NCBI RefSeq assembly: GCF_003351045.1
Contig: NZ_QQZY01000001.1
Coordinates: 610,177 to 674,176 of the forward strand
Source: Gaiella occulta
GTDB lineage: Bacteria > Actinomycetota > Thermoleophilia > Gaiellales > Gaiellaceae
Direction of reading: 5' to 3'
DNA: 64,000 nucleotides
The notes below the pieces were generated by a model that was not told the origin of the DNA, did not search any database, and worked only from the letters and a program-made list of their open reading frames with translations. The position numbers and the translations under genes are program-made. Positions 1-9,356 of the stretch are shown here, in pieces; position 1 is the first letter of the stretch, and every line of letters starts with the position of its first letter.

Positions 1-88
1 GGCTCGAGCAGGTCGTGAAGCGCGGCTGGTCGACGACGGAGCTGCCGATGATGCTCGTGCCCTCGGCACGGCCCGCCTGGATCGTCAT
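1..88 (-). CDS. 5' end of an unidentified gene, cut by the window edge
   Basis: Reading leftward from ATG at 88 gives an open frame to the window edge with nearly every codon ending in G or C, as in the neighbouring genes. A GGAGG motif at 100-104 sits 11 nt before this ATG; a GTG at 100 is an alternative start. The visible N-terminus (MTIQAGRAEGTSIIGSS) matches no family I recognise. It is divergent from the next gene, so 101-186 probably holds promoters for both. Confidence 0.45.
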   Translation of the reverse strand, partial: MTIQAGRAEGTSIIGSSVVDQPRFTTCSS

Positions 89-186
89 CGTCGTGCTCAC
101 CTCCGCCGTGGTCGCCGCAGGCTCGCGCCTGCCTGCGTCAGCGCCGTCCGCGGCACGGCTATCGTCTGCGGACTGCGTGCCGCCGC

Positions 187-1791
187 GTGGACGACGCTCC
201 TCATCTCACCTGTGATCCGGATTTGACGCCGGTGGTGGACGCTCGCGGGCGCTCCTGGCCTCCGATGCTCGTCGCGGTCACGGTCGCGGCGGCAGCCCTC
301 CTGCTGGCGCCGGCGGCGCGGTCGTCGCGTGTGGCCGTCGTCGTCGTGCCGCCCGCCGCCGTCTCGTCCCACGCGGCCGGCGGCGCGGTCGGGCTCCTCG
401 TGCCGGCTGCGGGCGCAACAGTCACCCGTGCGGGTGCCGTGCGGTCGCTCGTCACGGGGCGCAGCTTCTCGTCGTTCGCGGGTGATACCGGCGAAGCGCC
501 GCGTATCCGCCTGTCGTCAGCGCCGAGCGAGGTCACGATCTACGTCTCGCTCCCTCCGCCCGGACGGCACCACAACGTCGTTCGCTATCCGCTGGCGATC
601 GTCGGGGGCGGTTACCGCGGCATCCTGGTCTCGCGCTCGACCCGTATCGACGGGCTCGTGTCGATCGCCGACATCGCGCCGACGGCGCTCGCCCTCGCGC
701 GCGGCACTCCGCCGCCGATCGCATTCCGGATGTCGGGGACGGCTGCCGAGGTCGCCGCCCTCGACCGCCGCATGACGCGCGCGCACGATTCCCGCGGGCC
801 GGCGACGGTGGCGCTGGCCATGGTGCTCGGTGCCCTGGCGGCGGCGGCGATCGTCACCCGCTCGCCTGCGATCTCGCGGGCGGCGCTCCTCGCGGCGCCG
901 GCGGCGATCTCCGTCGCGCTCCTGCTCTCCTTCGCGGCTGTCCGGGCTCCGGCGGCGGTGGGGCTGCTCATCGCCGCGGGCGGCGGGGCGGCGGCGCTTG
1001 CAGGCGCCTGCTCGGAGCGTCTCTTCGCACCGCTGATCGCGCTCTTCCTCGCCGCCTTCCTCGCGCTGCTGGCGTCGGCGCCCGAGACGAACGCGCTCGC
1101 CGCGATCGGCCCGCATCCCGACGGCGGCGTGCGGTTCTACGGTGTCACGAACCAGGTCGAGACGCTCCTGCTGGCCCCCGCGCTCGCGGCTGCCGCGGTA
1201 TCGCGACGATGGTTCGTCTGCATCGGCCTGCTCGGGCTCGTGACCGTCGGCTGGAGCCGTGCGGGCGCCGACGGCGGCGGCGTCCTCGTCCTTCTCGCGG
1301 CGCTGGCGGTGCCCGCGACGCGGCAGCGCCGAACGTCCGTGAGCGGCGCTCGCGTCGCCCTCGCGGCGGTCGCCGGAGGCGCCGCGGCGGCCGCCCTCGT
1401 CGCCGTCGATGCGCTGTCTGGTGGATCGAGCCACGTCACGCGTGCCCTCGCCGCCGGCCCATCGACGCTGCTGGACGACTTCTGGCGGCGCTTGCACGTG
1501 ACGTGGGGCGGCGCTACGGCCTCCTGGCACGCGGCGCTCCTCTGCGCGCTCGGGATCGCGGCGCTCGCCGTGCTCGCCACCCGGTCTCCGCTCTCGGCGC
1601 CGGTGGCCGCCGTCGTCGCGGGTCTTGCCGTCTCGCTCGTCGTCAACGATTCGCCGGTCGACGAGCTCGTGTGGGGCGCGCTCGGCTGCGCCGCTCTCTG
1701 GGCCCATGAGAGATCGTGCCGCCCTACGTCGCGCAGCTGCGGACGGGACGTCCGGCGAGCGTCGCCAGCGCCGGTGCCGCGCCGAGCATGA
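187..1791 (+). CDS. polytopic membrane protein with an extracytoplasmic phosphatase-like N-terminal part
   Basis: About 534 residues. A hydrophobic signal-like segment near residues 27-45 is followed by a soluble stretch to about residue 200. That stretch contains a pattern (RIDGLVSIADIAPTALAL) like the C-terminal strand region of alkaline-phosphatase-superfamily proteins. Roughly ten hydrophobic helices follow. It probably sits in the cytoplasmic membrane with the first domain outside; its function is unknown. The start is uncertain: GTG at 187 gives the longest frame, while ATG at 265 would begin directly at the signal-like helix. The arginine-rich last 30 residues run 68 nt into the 3' end of the convergent gene at 1724. 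Confidence 0.7.
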   Translation: MDDAPHLTCDPDLTPVVDARGRSWPPMLVAVTVAAAALLLAPAARSSRVAVVVVPPAAVSSHAAGGAVGLLVPAAGATVTRAGAVRSLVTGRSFSSFAGDTGEAPRIRLSSAPSEVTIYVSLPPPGRHHNVVRYPLAIVGGGYRGILVSRSTRIDGLVSIADIAPTALALARGTPPPIAFRMSGTAAEVAALDRRMTRAHDSRGPATVALAMVLGALAAAAIVTRSPAISRAALLAAPAAISVALLLSFAAVRAPAAVGLLIAAGGGAAALAGACSERLFAPLIALFLAAFLALLASAPETNALAAIGPHPDGGVRFYGVTNQVETLLLAPALAAAAVSRRWFVCIGLLGLVTVGWSRAGADGGGVLVLLAALAVPATRQRRTSVSGARVALAAVAGGAAAAALVAVDALSGGSSHVTRALAAGPSTLLDDFWRRLHVTWGGATASWHAALLCALGIAALAVLATRSPLSAPVAAVVAGLAVSLVVNDSPVDELVWGALGCAALWAHERSCRPTSRSCGRDVRRASPAPVPRRA

Positions 1792-3352
1792 AGCGCATCG
1801 TGACGGTGCCGGCGCGCGGCGCGTCGAGAACGGTCATCCCGTCGCTCCCGCGCTCGATGCAGCCGCGCGAGACACGCCAGTACGGCGACCAGCTCGTCGC
1901 GATGCGGTAGCGGCCGCGGCGGCCCACCGAAAAGGTCAGGCGCGTGTGGTCGAAGCGGAGAACGTGCGCGGCGCCGGGCCCGGTGACGAGCTCCCGCGGC
2001 GACGGGACGGCGTACACGGTGATGTGGGCGGAGCGGAAGACCGGGCGCAGGCCCGAGCGGCCGCCGGCAAGGAGCCGTGCCTCGCCCTTGGCGCTGTAGT
2101 CGAGCGGAGCGTCGGGCAGAACGACGTAGCGGACGGCCATCCGCCGCAGCCAGCCGACGTAGGAGCGGGGCCCGAGCTCGTCGTCGTAGAGCACGCTGTT
2201 GCGCGGGAAGTCCTCCTGCCGGAACCAGCCGCGGGTGATGGGGATGCCCGCCGCGGGGAGGTAGGCGGCTGCCCAGTGCCCGGCCGTGTCGACGACCTCG
2301 ACGCGGTACGACGGATCGAGGTTCGTCTGGAGGAAGGCGACGGCAGGAGTCCAGTAGCGGGCATCCGCGGCGGGGTCGGAAGCTCCCTTGGCGTAGCTTG
2401 CCGCCAGCGGCGCGACGTTCCACGACAGCGCGAGCACGAAGGCGACGGCAGCGAGCGGGAAGGGACGCCAGCGGCGCAGAGACAGCGTGAGGATCGCAAG
2501 CGGGACGGCGGCAAATCGAAGGCGGGCGATGTTCTCGCCCAGGCTCGACGGGACGAGGAAGGCCGCGATCAGGACGGGCAGGTAGACCACGTAGATCCAG
2601 CGCAGGACGCGAGCCGCGGGCACGCGCCAGGTCAGAGCCATGCCGAGGAGGCAGAAGGCGCAGGCAGCGGCGAGCTCCTCGATCGAGAACGGGAAGCGAC
2701 CGCCTCCCGGGAACACGCGCCAGAGGACGAGCTCGACGACCCCGATCGCGGAGACGGTGACGGCGGGAAGGACGAGGTCGTCGCGCTTGGGCGCCCGCGC
2801 GAGCGCGACGGCCGCGAGCAGCACGACGAGCAGGATGAACGCCACCGGGCTCGCGGCGAAGCAGAGGGCGGTGAGCAGGGCGAACCGCACCCGGGCGCGC
2901 GACTGCAGCGACCACAGGGCGAGCAGGGCGAGCGCGGCGCCGAGCGCGAAGGGGAACGCCCCCGACAGCACGACGCCCGCCCAGACCACTGCGAACGACC
3001 GGTTCGACCAGCGGGATGCAGGGCCCCATTCCCGTGCCGCGACGACCGTGAAGGCGAGAGCCGCCGTGGCGATGCTCGCCACCGCGAGGAGGCGGATCCC
3101 GAGCAGCGCGGCGGCGGGGTAGTAGAGAAGGCTGTAGGTGACGAAGCTGTAGCGCCCCTCGTACCAGAAGTTGTTCCAGAGCTCGAAGCCGTGCTTCTGG
3201 TAGAGCGCGGCCTGATACACGTGCGCGGCGACGTCGCTTCCGGGTGGCCCGAGCCAGGCGAGGGCCGCCGCCACCGCCGCGGCGAGCCCGGATGCGACGA
3301 GCGCTTCGCGCGCGAGCGGATGCGTGCTGGCTGGGGGTGCGAGGGATGTCAT
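1724..3352 (-). CDS. large multi-pass membrane protein, glycosyltransferase-C-like
   Basis: 542 residues starting at ATG 3352. About 11-12 hydrophobic segments fill residues 20-390, followed by a soluble C-terminal domain of about 150 residues. The first loop has an acidic-aromatic stretch, and the C-terminal domain (TAGHWAAAYLPAAGIPITRG, then YRIATSWSPYWRV) resembles membrane proteins annotated as 6-pyruvoyl-tetrahydropterin-synthase-related or GT-C-like. A role in polyprenyl-sugar transfer or cell-envelope work is inferred only from topology. It lies 80 nt downstream of the DNA glycosylase start on the same strand. Confidence 0.7.
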   Translation of the reverse strand: MTSLAPPASTHPLAREALVASGLAAAVAAALAWLGPPGSDVAAHVYQAALYQKHGFELWNNFWYEGRYSFVTYSLLYYPAAALLGIRLLAVASIATAALAFTVVAAREWGPASRWSNRSFAVVWAGVVLSGAFPFALGAALALLALWSLQSRARVRFALLTALCFAASPVAFILLVVLLAAVALARAPKRDDLVLPAVTVSAIGVVELVLWRVFPGGGRFPFSIEELAAACAFCLLGMALTWRVPAARVLRWIYVVYLPVLIAAFLVPSSLGENIARLRFAAVPLAILTLSLRRWRPFPLAAVAFVLALSWNVAPLAASYAKGASDPAADARYWTPAVAFLQTNLDPSYRVEVVDTAGHWAAAYLPAAGIPITRGWFRQEDFPRNSVLYDDELGPRSYVGWLRRMAVRYVVLPDAPLDYSAKGEARLLAGGRSGLRPVFRSAHITVYAVPSPRELVTGPGAAHVLRFDHTRLTFSVGRRGRYRIATSWSPYWRVSRGCIERGSDGMTVLDAPRAGTVTMRFMLGAAPALATLAGRPVRSCAT

Positions 3353-3432
3353 CGACGCTGCCGGCGACTGCTGCAGGCTCGTTGCTCGCGGGCCTGCCCA
3401 GGCGATGGTAGTGCGTCTTGCATCGCGCGGCA

Positions 3433-4260
3433 CTAGCGCAGGAGCCGTGACAGCCGCCGGTCCTTCAGCTCCCTGCCTCCGGTCTGGCAGGTCGGACAGT
3501 AGGTGATCGTGTGCTCCTCGAAGTCGACCCGGCGCAGCGTGTCGTCGCCGCGCGGGCAGGCCTCGCCGAAGCGGCCGTGCACCCGGTAGACGTCGGCGTC
3601 GCCCTTGCCCGTCAGGCGCAGCGCGAGCGCGCGCTCGAGGTCGTCGTCGATCGCCGCTGCGAGCCGCGCCACCTCCTCGTGCGACAGGTCGACGGAGAGC
3701 TTGAAGGGGGAAAGCCGGGCCAGCCAGAGGATCTCGTTCGCGTGGGCGCGGCCGATCCCGGCGAGCGCGCGCTGGTCGCGCAGCAGCGGGTGCAGCTGCC
3801 GGCGCTCGCGCCGCAGCACGGCGCCGAGACGCCCGGCGCCGATGCCGAGCGCGTCCGGCCCGAGGTGCGCGAGCTCCGCCTCGAGCCCGGCGCCTGTGAG
3901 CAGCCACACCCCCGCCCGCTTCTTCTTACCCGCCTCGGTGAGCACGAGCTCGCCTCCGTCGGCGAAGCGCAGCCGGAAGGCCGGCGTCTTCGGCGTCTTC
4001 GCGCCGGGTGGGTGATAGCGCAGCCGCCCGGCGCTCATCAGGTGGACGCGGAGCCAGAGCGCTCCGTCCTCGCTCGGGAAGAGCAGATTCTTGCCGCGCC
4101 GCTGCGCCCCGCGCAGCCGCCGGCCTGCGAGCGCGGCGAGCGGAGGGTCGAATGTCTTCAGCGTCGCGACGTGTGCGGGCCCCGCCCTCTCGACGGGCGC
4201 GCGTGCGACGAGCGGGTCGAGCTCCCGCACCCACGCTTCCACTTCCGGCAGCTCCGGCAT
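3433..4260 (-). CDS. Fpg/Nei-family DNA glycosylase
   Basis: 275 residues, the usual length of the family, which excises oxidised bases and nicks the strand at the lesion. It begins with the diagnostic MPELPEVE: Pro2 is the Schiff-base nucleophile and Glu3 the acid. The conserved lysine is in RRGKNLLF near residue 57. The helix-two-turn-helix region (GIGRAHANEILW) is present. At the C-terminus a zinc finger is expected, but the first pair reads CPRG rather than CxxC while the second pair (CPTC) is intact, so one of four zinc ligands is missing. The end (TGGRELKDRRLSRLLR) resembles an actinobacterial Fpg subgroup. Confidence 0.93.
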   Translation of the reverse strand: MPELPEVEAWVRELDPLVARAPVERAGPAHVATLKTFDPPLAALAGRRLRGAQRRGKNLLFPSEDGALWLRVHLMSAGRLRYHPPGAKTPKTPAFRLRFADGGELVLTEAGKKKRAGVWLLTGAGLEAELAHLGPDALGIGAGRLGAVLRRERRQLHPLLRDQRALAGIGRAHANEILWLARLSPFKLSVDLSHEEVARLAAAIDDDLERALALRLTGKGDADVYRVHGRFGEACPRGDDTLRRVDFEEHTITYCPTCQTGGRELKDRRLSRLLR

Positions 4261-4280
4261 CGGACGTAGTCTCCCTGCGA

Positions 4281-5159
4281 ATGGCCGACCCGATCAGCGT
4301 AGTGGCCACGCGCGGCGACGTCGTCGAGGCCCGCCATCGCGTGCACGCCGTGGCCGTCCGGAACGGGCAGGTCGTGGCGTCGGCGGGCGACCCGCACCTG
4401 CTGACGTTCCTGCGCTCGTCCGCGAAGCCGATCCAGGCGCTGCCGCTCGTCCGCGCCCGGCCCGACCTGGACGATGCCGAGATCGCTATCGCCTGCGCCT
4501 CGCACCTCGCGCGGCCCGAGCAGCTCGCGGCGGTGCGCCGCCTGCTCGCCGCCGCTCCCGCCGCGGAGGACGAGCTCGAGACCGGGCCCGAGCCGACGCC
4601 GATCGAGCACAACTGCTCTGGCAAGCACGCGGGCTTCCTCGCGCTCTGCCGCGCCCGCGACTGGCCGAGCGCGGGGTACCGCCTGCCCGCTCATCCGCTG
4701 CAGCGGGCGCTGCTGGAGGAGGTCGCCGCCGCGGCGCAGGTCGACCCGGCGTCGATCCCGACGGGCACCGACGGCTGCGGCGTCGTCACCTTCGCGTTGC
4801 CGCTCGACCGCTGCGCCCATCTGTTCTCGCGGCTTCCGCAGCTGGACGGGGGCGAGCGCGTGATACGCGCGATGCGGGCACACCCTGCGCTGCTGCGGGG
4901 CCCCGGCGCCGCCGACGCGATGGTGATCTCGTCCCTCGACGGATGGGTCGCAAAGGGCGGGGCGGAGGGGCTCTTCTGCGCGGCCTCCGCGGACGGCCTC
5001 GGGGTGGCGCTGAAGGTGGAGGACGGCGCCTTCCGGGCGATCCGGCCGGCGCTCGCCGCGTTCCTCGCGCGGCTTGGTGTCGACAGCGGCGACATCGGCG
5101 TCGTCAGTCTCGAGAACAGCCACGGGGAGCGGGTGGGGGGCCTCGAGACACGTTCCTGA
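4281..5159 (+). CDS. L-asparaginase II family protein
   Basis: 292 residues; hydrolysis of L-asparagine to aspartate and ammonia is the family role (asparaginase_II, Rhizobium etli type). Recognisable blocks are the N-terminal SVVATRGDVVEARHRVHAVA, the LRSSAKPIQALPL segment, IEHNCSGKHAGFL with its invariant Cys-Ser-Gly-Lys-His, TGTDGCGVVTFALPL, and a C-terminal ENSHGERVGGLE. ATG at 4281 is 20 nt from the divergent glycosylase start at 4260, so the two share a very short promoter region. No signal peptide is seen, which fits a cytoplasmic enzyme. Confidence 0.9.
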   Translation: MADPISVVATRGDVVEARHRVHAVAVRNGQVVASAGDPHLLTFLRSSAKPIQALPLVRARPDLDDAEIAIACASHLARPEQLAAVRRLLAAAPAAEDELETGPEPTPIEHNCSGKHAGFLALCRARDWPSAGYRLPAHPLQRALLEEVAAAAQVDPASIPTGTDGCGVVTFALPLDRCAHLFSRLPQLDGGERVIRAMRAHPALLRGPGAADAMVISSLDGWVAKGGAEGLFCAASADGLGVALKVEDGAFRAIRPALAAFLARLGVDSGDIGVVSLENSHGERVGGLETRS

Positions 5160-5167
5160 GATCCGTG

Positions 5168-5196
5168 TTCACAAAGGCCGATGTCGCGTATAGGAT
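5168..5196 (+). promoter_or_regulatory. sigma-70-type promoter of the sigma factor gene
   Basis: TTCACA at 5168-5173 and TAGGAT at 5191-5196 are separated by exactly 17 nt. The site lies just after the asparaginase stop and predicts a leader of about 100 nt for the gene starting at 5304. Confidence 0.6.
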
Positions 5197-5303
5197 TCGG
5201 CGCCTGCAAGGGGTTGGGCCGGTCAGGGGAGTCCGGCCTCAGGGTTCATACGCACGGTTCGCAGGGCAGTCTTCGTCAACCTACGAGGAGAAAGCCGAGG
5301 TCC

Positions 5304-6401
5304 ATGCTCTCCGTCGAGATCGCTCTTCCAGACGTCGAGGAACTCCACAAGCTCGTCGAGCAGGGGCAGGAGAAGGGGTTCCTCACCTACGACGAGATCG
5401 TCAGCGCCGTCGAGGACGTGGAGCTGACGAAGGAGCAGTTGGAGGACTTCACGACCTATCTGATCGACCACTCGATCGAGCTCGTCGAGGGCGAGCAGCA
5501 CAAGCGTCTGCCGCACGAGCCCGCGCCGGTGGAGGACGAGAAGGCGACCGCGCCGAAGCTCGACCTCACGGTCGAGCCGTCGCTCGACTCGCTGCGGCTC
5601 TACCTGCGTGAGATCGGCAAGGTGCCGCTGCTCACCGCCGACCAGGAGGTCTCGCTCGCGAAGCGGATCGAGCGCGGCGACATGGCCGCCAAGCAGCACA
5701 TGACCGAGGCCAACCTGCGCCTCGTCGTGTCGATCGCCAAGGGCTATCTCGGCCGCGGGCTGTCGTTCCTCGATCTCATCCAGGAGGGCTCGCTGGGGCT
5801 CATCCGCGCCGTCGAGAAGTTCGACTACCGCAAGGGGTACAAGTTCTCCACCTACGCGACCTGGTGGATCCGGCAGGCGGTGACCCGTGCGATCGCCGAC
5901 AAGGCGCGCACGATCCGCATCCCGGTGCACATGGTCGAGAAGCTGAACAAGGTCGTGCACATCGAGCGGCAGCTCGTCCAGCGCCTCGGCCGCGAGCCGA
6001 AGCCGGAGGAGATCGCCGAGGAGCTCGACATGACGACGGACGAGGTGCGCGAGATCCTGCGCATGGCGCAGCTGCCGGTCTCGCTCGAGAAGCCGATCGG
6101 CGAGGAGGAGGACTCCTCGCTCGGCGACTTCGTGCCGGACGAGCAGGCCGAGTCGCCGTTCGACACGGCGTCGTTGTCGCTGCGGCGGGAGGACATCGAG
6201 CTGGCGCTCGCGTCGCTGCCCGAGCGGGAGCGGAAGGTGATCGAGCTCCGCTTCGGCCTCTGCGGCACGCAGCCGTGCACGCTCGAGGAGGTGGGCCGTG
6301 CCTTCGGCGTCACGCGCGAGCGCATCCGGCAGATCGAGAACAACACGCTCAAGAAGCTCGAAGGCCTGCCCGAGGCGCAGGCGCTGCGGGACTGCATGTA
6401 G
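5304..6401 (+). CDS. rpoD: primary RNA polymerase sigma factor (sigma-70 family, RpoD-like)
   Basis: 365 residues. A short region 1.1-like N-terminal domain (residues 1-55) is followed by region 1.2 ([16 protein letters not shown]), region 2 with the core-binding and -10 recognition helices ([15 protein letters not shown], then [16 protein letters not shown]), region 3, and a region 4 helix-turn-helix ([19 protein letters not shown]). It directs housekeeping transcription. ATG at 5304 is chosen because region 1.1 begins right after it and a purine-rich GAGGAGAAAG lies upstream. It is preceded by its own promoter and followed by a strong hairpin, so it looks monocistronic. Confidence 0.93.
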   Translation: MLSVEIALPDVEELHKLVEQGQEKGFLTYDEIVSAVEDVELTKEQLEDFTTYLIDHSIELVEGEQHKRLPHEPAPVEDEKATAPKLDLTVEPSLDSLRLYLREIGKVPLLTADQEVSLAKRIERGDMAAKQHMTEANLRLVVSIAKGYLGRGLSFLDLIQEGSLGLIRAVEKFDYRKGYKFSTYATWWIRQAVTRAIADKARTIRIPVHMVEKLNKVVHIERQLVQRLGREPKPEEIAEELDMTTDEVREILRMAQLPVSLEKPIGEEEDSSLGDFVPDEQAESPFDTASLSLRREDIELALASLPERERKVIELRFGLCGTQPCTLEEVGRAFGVTRERIRQIENNTLKKLEGLPEAQALRDCM

Positions 6402-6418
6402 CGATCGGGTGCGGCGCC

Positions 6419-6445
6419 GGGGTGTCTCCGCCGGAGAGACACCCC
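6419..6445. terminator. hairpin terminator between convergent genes
   Basis: A 10-bp perfect stem (GGGGTGTCTC with GAGACACCCC) has a 7-nt loop, 18 nt after the sigma factor stop. No clear T-run follows. It lies between the convergent sigma factor and MscS genes, so it could serve both. Confidence 0.6.
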
Positions 6446-6479
6446 CGTCCCGGCCTCGCATCCGCGCCGTCCGCCCCGC

Positions 6480-7265
6480 TCAAGCAGGCAGGAAGCCCCG
6501 CTCGCGCAGCACGGTGAGGCCCATCTGCCGGACCTCGCTCGCGAGGGCGGCGACGTCGGCGTCGAGCGGCGCGAAGGTGGTCGCGTCGAGCCAGACGAGC
6601 CGCTCGCCGATCTGCCCGACGAGCACGCGCGCGTCGGCGCCGTTCGTGCCGGGAATCGCGGCGATCGCCTCGCGGAGGGCGTCACGGGCCTCGTCGATCG
6701 GCGTTCCGAGCGTGACGGGGAACTGGGCGCCGATCGCCCGGCGCGGGTCGCGGATCGTGCGATTGACGATCGTCGTGCTCGTCAGCTGGCTGTTGGGGAT
6801 GAACACGCGCCGGGCCTCGTCGGTGACGAGCGTCGTGTAGATCAGGTTGATCTCCTCCACGAACCCGGTCTGGTCGACGACCGTGACGCGGTCGCCGAGG
6901 CGCAACGGCTGCGTGAACGCGACGAGCATGCCCGAGCCGAGGTTGGAGAGCGGCGTGTTGAAGGCGAGGCCCGCGAAGACGGCGAGCACGGCGCTCGAGG
7001 CGAGCAGCGCCTTGCCGATCTGCGCGGTCGCGTCGTAGAGCGTGAGAACGTTCCAGATCGCGATCGCGGCGGCGACCGCCACGATCATCCGCTGCAGGAA
7101 GCCGTAGGTCGTCCGCCGTCTCGAGGCGCCGCCGGGGTCGCGGGTGGCGAGGCGGCGCTCGTAGCGCGCGAAGGCATGCCCGAGCGTCCAGCGCACGGCG
7201 AGCACGAGGGCGAGGCCGACGGCGCCGGTCGTCAGCGCCTGCACGGTGCGGTGGGAGAGATCCAT
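6480..7265 (-). CDS. small-conductance mechanosensitive channel, MscS family
   Basis: 261 residues with three N-terminal hydrophobic helices. The third is the glycine/alanine-rich pore helix leading into GLAFNTPLSNLGSGMLVAFT. The conserved beta domain follows (QPLRLGDRVTV, then GFVEEINLIYTTLVTDEARRV and FIPNSQL) and then a short C-terminal alpha/beta domain. It would open under membrane tension to release solutes on hypo-osmotic shock. It sits 58 nt downstream of the aspartokinase gene on the same strand and may be cotranscribed with it; no metabolic link is evident. Confidence 0.92.
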   Translation of the reverse strand: MDLSHRTVQALTTGAVGLALVLAVRWTLGHAFARYERRLATRDPGGASRRRTTYGFLQRMIVAVAAAIAIWNVLTLYDATAQIGKALLASSAVLAVFAGLAFNTPLSNLGSGMLVAFTQPLRLGDRVTVVDQTGFVEEINLIYTTLVTDEARRVFIPNSQLTSTTIVNRTIRDPRRAIGAQFPVTLGTPIDEARDALREAIAAIPGTNGADARVLVGQIGERLVWLDATTFAPLDADVAALASEVRQMGLTVLRERGFLPA

Positions 7266-7323
7266 TCCCCGCCTGTTTCGGCGGTCACGCGCGCGTGCCT
7301 TCCCCGCGGGCGCGAGGAAGGCG

Positions 7324-8553
7324 TCATTCGGCGACGGGCGCGCTCTCGAGCTCGAACGCGTCGTGCAGGGCGCGCACGGCGGCGGGGATCTCGCCGCGGG
7401 CGATCATGCAGGAGATCTTGATCGGCGACGTCGAGATCATCTGCAGGTTGATGCCGTTCTCGGCGAGGGTGCGGAACATCCTCGCGGCGACGCCGGGATG
7501 CGAGCGCATGCCGGCGCCGATCAGCGACACCTTGCCGAGGTCGTGGTTCTCCTCGACGGCGAACGGGCCGAGCTCGGCCCGCGTGCTCTCGAGCGCGCCG
7601 CGCGTGGCCGGCACGTCCTCCGCCGGCACAGAGAACGACATCTCCGCGTTGCCGTGCACGACGTTCTGGATGATCGTGTCGACGTTCACCTGGGCTGCCG
7701 CCACGACGTCGAAGATCATCGCCGCCACGCCGGGGCGGTCGGGGATGCCGGTGAGCGTGAACACGACGTCGTTCTCCGAGTGCGTCACGGCCGAAACGAT
7801 CGGCTGTTCCATCTCGTCTCCTTCCTGGACCCATGTCCCCTCCTCGTCCGAGAAGGTCGAGCGTGCGTGGATGCGGACACCGTGGTTGCGGGCGAGCTCC
7901 ACCGCGCGGAGCATCAGCACCTTCGCGCCGGAGGCGGACATCTCGAGCATCTCCTCGTAGGAGATCGCCGGCAGCTTGCGCGCGCCCGGGACGATGCGCG
8001 GATCGGCGGTGAACACGCCGGGCACGTCGGAGTAGATCTCGCAGGCGGCGCCGAGGGCGGCCGCGAGCGCGACCGCGGTCGCGTCGGTGCCGCCGCGACC
8101 GAGCGTCGTCACGTCCATCGTCTCGCGCGAGAAGCCCTGGAAGCCGGCGACGAGGACGATCTTGCCGCCGTCGAGCGCCTCACGGACGCGTTCGGCGCGG
8201 ATCTCGCGGATCTTCGCCTTCGTGTGCACGCTGTCGGTGAGGATCCCTGCCTGCGACCCGGTCAGCGACACCGCTTCCTGGCCGAGATCGTGAATCGCCA
8301 TCGCGACGAGCGCGCAGGCGATGCGCTCCCCGGTGGAGAGGAGCATGTCGAGCTCGCGGCCGTCCGGGTGCGGCGACACCTGGTGGGCGAGATCGATGAG
8401 GCCGTCGGTCGTCCTCCCCATCGCCGACACGGTGCCGACGACGCGCAACCCGCGCTCCCTGGCCGCGACCAGGCGCTGCGCGACGTGCTTCACCTTCTCT
8501 GGATCGGCGACCGAGGAGCCGCCGAACTTCATCACGACGGTGTCGAAGTCCAC
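7324..8553 (-). CDS. lysC: aspartate kinase
   Basis: 409 residues; phosphorylates aspartate at the head of lysine, threonine and methionine synthesis. The N-terminal kinase domain carries [16 protein letters not shown], the LSTGERI substrate loop and the [16 protein letters not shown] nucleotide-binding segment. Two ACT domains follow from about residue 265 ([20 protein letters not shown] and [19 protein letters not shown]), which are the usual allosteric sites. In this class an internal start for a separate beta subunit is common, but that cannot be decided from sequence alone. It is the first gene of a minus-strand pair with the MscS gene. Confidence 0.95.
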   Translation of the reverse strand: MDFDTVVMKFGGSSVADPEKVKHVAQRLVAARERGLRVVGTVSAMGRTTDGLIDLAHQVSPHPDGRELDMLLSTGERIACALVAMAIHDLGQEAVSLTGSQAGILTDSVHTKAKIREIRAERVREALDGGKIVLVAGFQGFSRETMDVTTLGRGGTDATAVALAAALGAACEIYSDVPGVFTADPRIVPGARKLPAISYEEMLEMSASGAKVLMLRAVELARNHGVRIHARSTFSDEEGTWVQEGDEMEQPIVSAVTHSENDVVFTLTGIPDRPGVAAMIFDVVAAAQVNVDTIIQNVVHGNAEMSFSVPAEDVPATRGALESTRAELGPFAVEENHDLGKVSLIGAGMRSHPGVAARMFRTLAENGINLQMISTSPIKISCMIARGEIPAAVRALHDAFELESAPVAE

Positions 8554-8602
8554 CCTCCGAGCCTACCCGCCGGGTGGCCTTGTCTTCGACAGAAGGATCA
8601 CC

Positions 8603-9283
8603 TCACACGAAGTCCGTGAGGCCGTTGCGGCGGTAGCGGCGGGCGTAGGCGGGAACGGGGATCCCCGGCCGCAGCAGAGGATCGGGGACCGGCGCGAGCG
8701 CCTTCGTCGCGAGCGGGATCACGCCGGCCCACACGGCGAGCTCCGCGTCGGGCGACGCGCCGTCGTCGGGCGGGCCGCTGCGCACCTTCGCCGACGCCTC
8801 GTCGAGCGGGAGCGACAGCACCCCCGTCGCCCTCAGCTCCTTCCGCGTCGGCCGGCGTGCGTCCGCCCAGCGGCCGGGCAGCAGCTTCTCGGTGAACGCC
8901 TGCAGGACGGCGTTCTTCTCGTCGGCGTCGACCACGGGGGCGGCGGTGCCGAGCACGACGACGGAGCGGTAGTTGATCGAGTGCTCGAACACGGAGCGTG
9001 CGAGCACGATGCCGTCCACGAGCGTGACCGTGGCGCAGGCGGGGATGCCCTCCGAGACGGCGCGCACGGTGCGGCTCGCCGCCGAGCCGTGGACGTAGAG
9101 CCGGTCACCGATCCGCGCGTGCAAGGTCGGGATCACGAACGGCTGCCCGTGCCGCTCGAAGCCGAGGTGGCAGACGAGCGCGGCGTCGAGGATCTCGTCG
9201 ATCGTGGCGCGGTCGTAGCGCGCGTTCTCGTGTACGCGGCGCACGCGGGTGCGGCCCGAGGGGGCGGGGTGCGGCCGGGCCAT
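8603..9283 (-). CDS. pyridoxamine-5'-phosphate-oxidase-family FMN-binding protein
   Basis: 226 residues from ATG 9283. The N-terminal part (ILDAALVCHLGFERHGQPFV, then ARIGDRLYVHGSAASR) is the split-barrel fold of flavin-nucleotide-binding PNPOx relatives. The conserved EHSINYRSVVVLGTA segment and a C-terminal block with lysines and tryptophan (KVRSGPPDD, WAGVIPL) match the actinobacterial subgroup often annotated as flavin-nucleotide-binding protein. The substrate is unknown; F420- or FMN-dependent reduction is possible. It is divergent from the GMC oxidoreductase with 73 nt between starts. Confidence 0.85.
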   Translation of the reverse strand: MARPHPAPSGRTRVRRVHENARYDRATIDEILDAALVCHLGFERHGQPFVIPTLHARIGDRLYVHGSAASRTVRAVSEGIPACATVTLVDGIVLARSVFEHSINYRSVVVLGTAAPVVDADEKNAVLQAFTEKLLPGRWADARRPTRKELRATGVLSLPLDEASAKVRSGPPDDGASPDAELAVWAGVIPLATKALAPVPDPLLRPGIPVPAYARRYRRNGLTDFV

Positions 9284-9356
9284 CGGGGAAAGCCTACGCG
9301 GGTCGGAGGGCGGACGTCGTCGGCATGCAGCCGCCGCGGCGGGGATACTCCCGTCG

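Noticed and set aside
1625..3436. 603-codon plus-strand open frame over the membrane protein gene
   Set aside because: It is highly charged, repetitive and Arg/Glu/Gly-rich with no domain; a mirror of the GC-rich minus-strand gene, which has clear membrane helices.
5223..6461. 412-codon minus-strand frame opposite rpoD
   Set aside because: Shadow of rpoD; Leu/Arg/Asp-rich with no motif.
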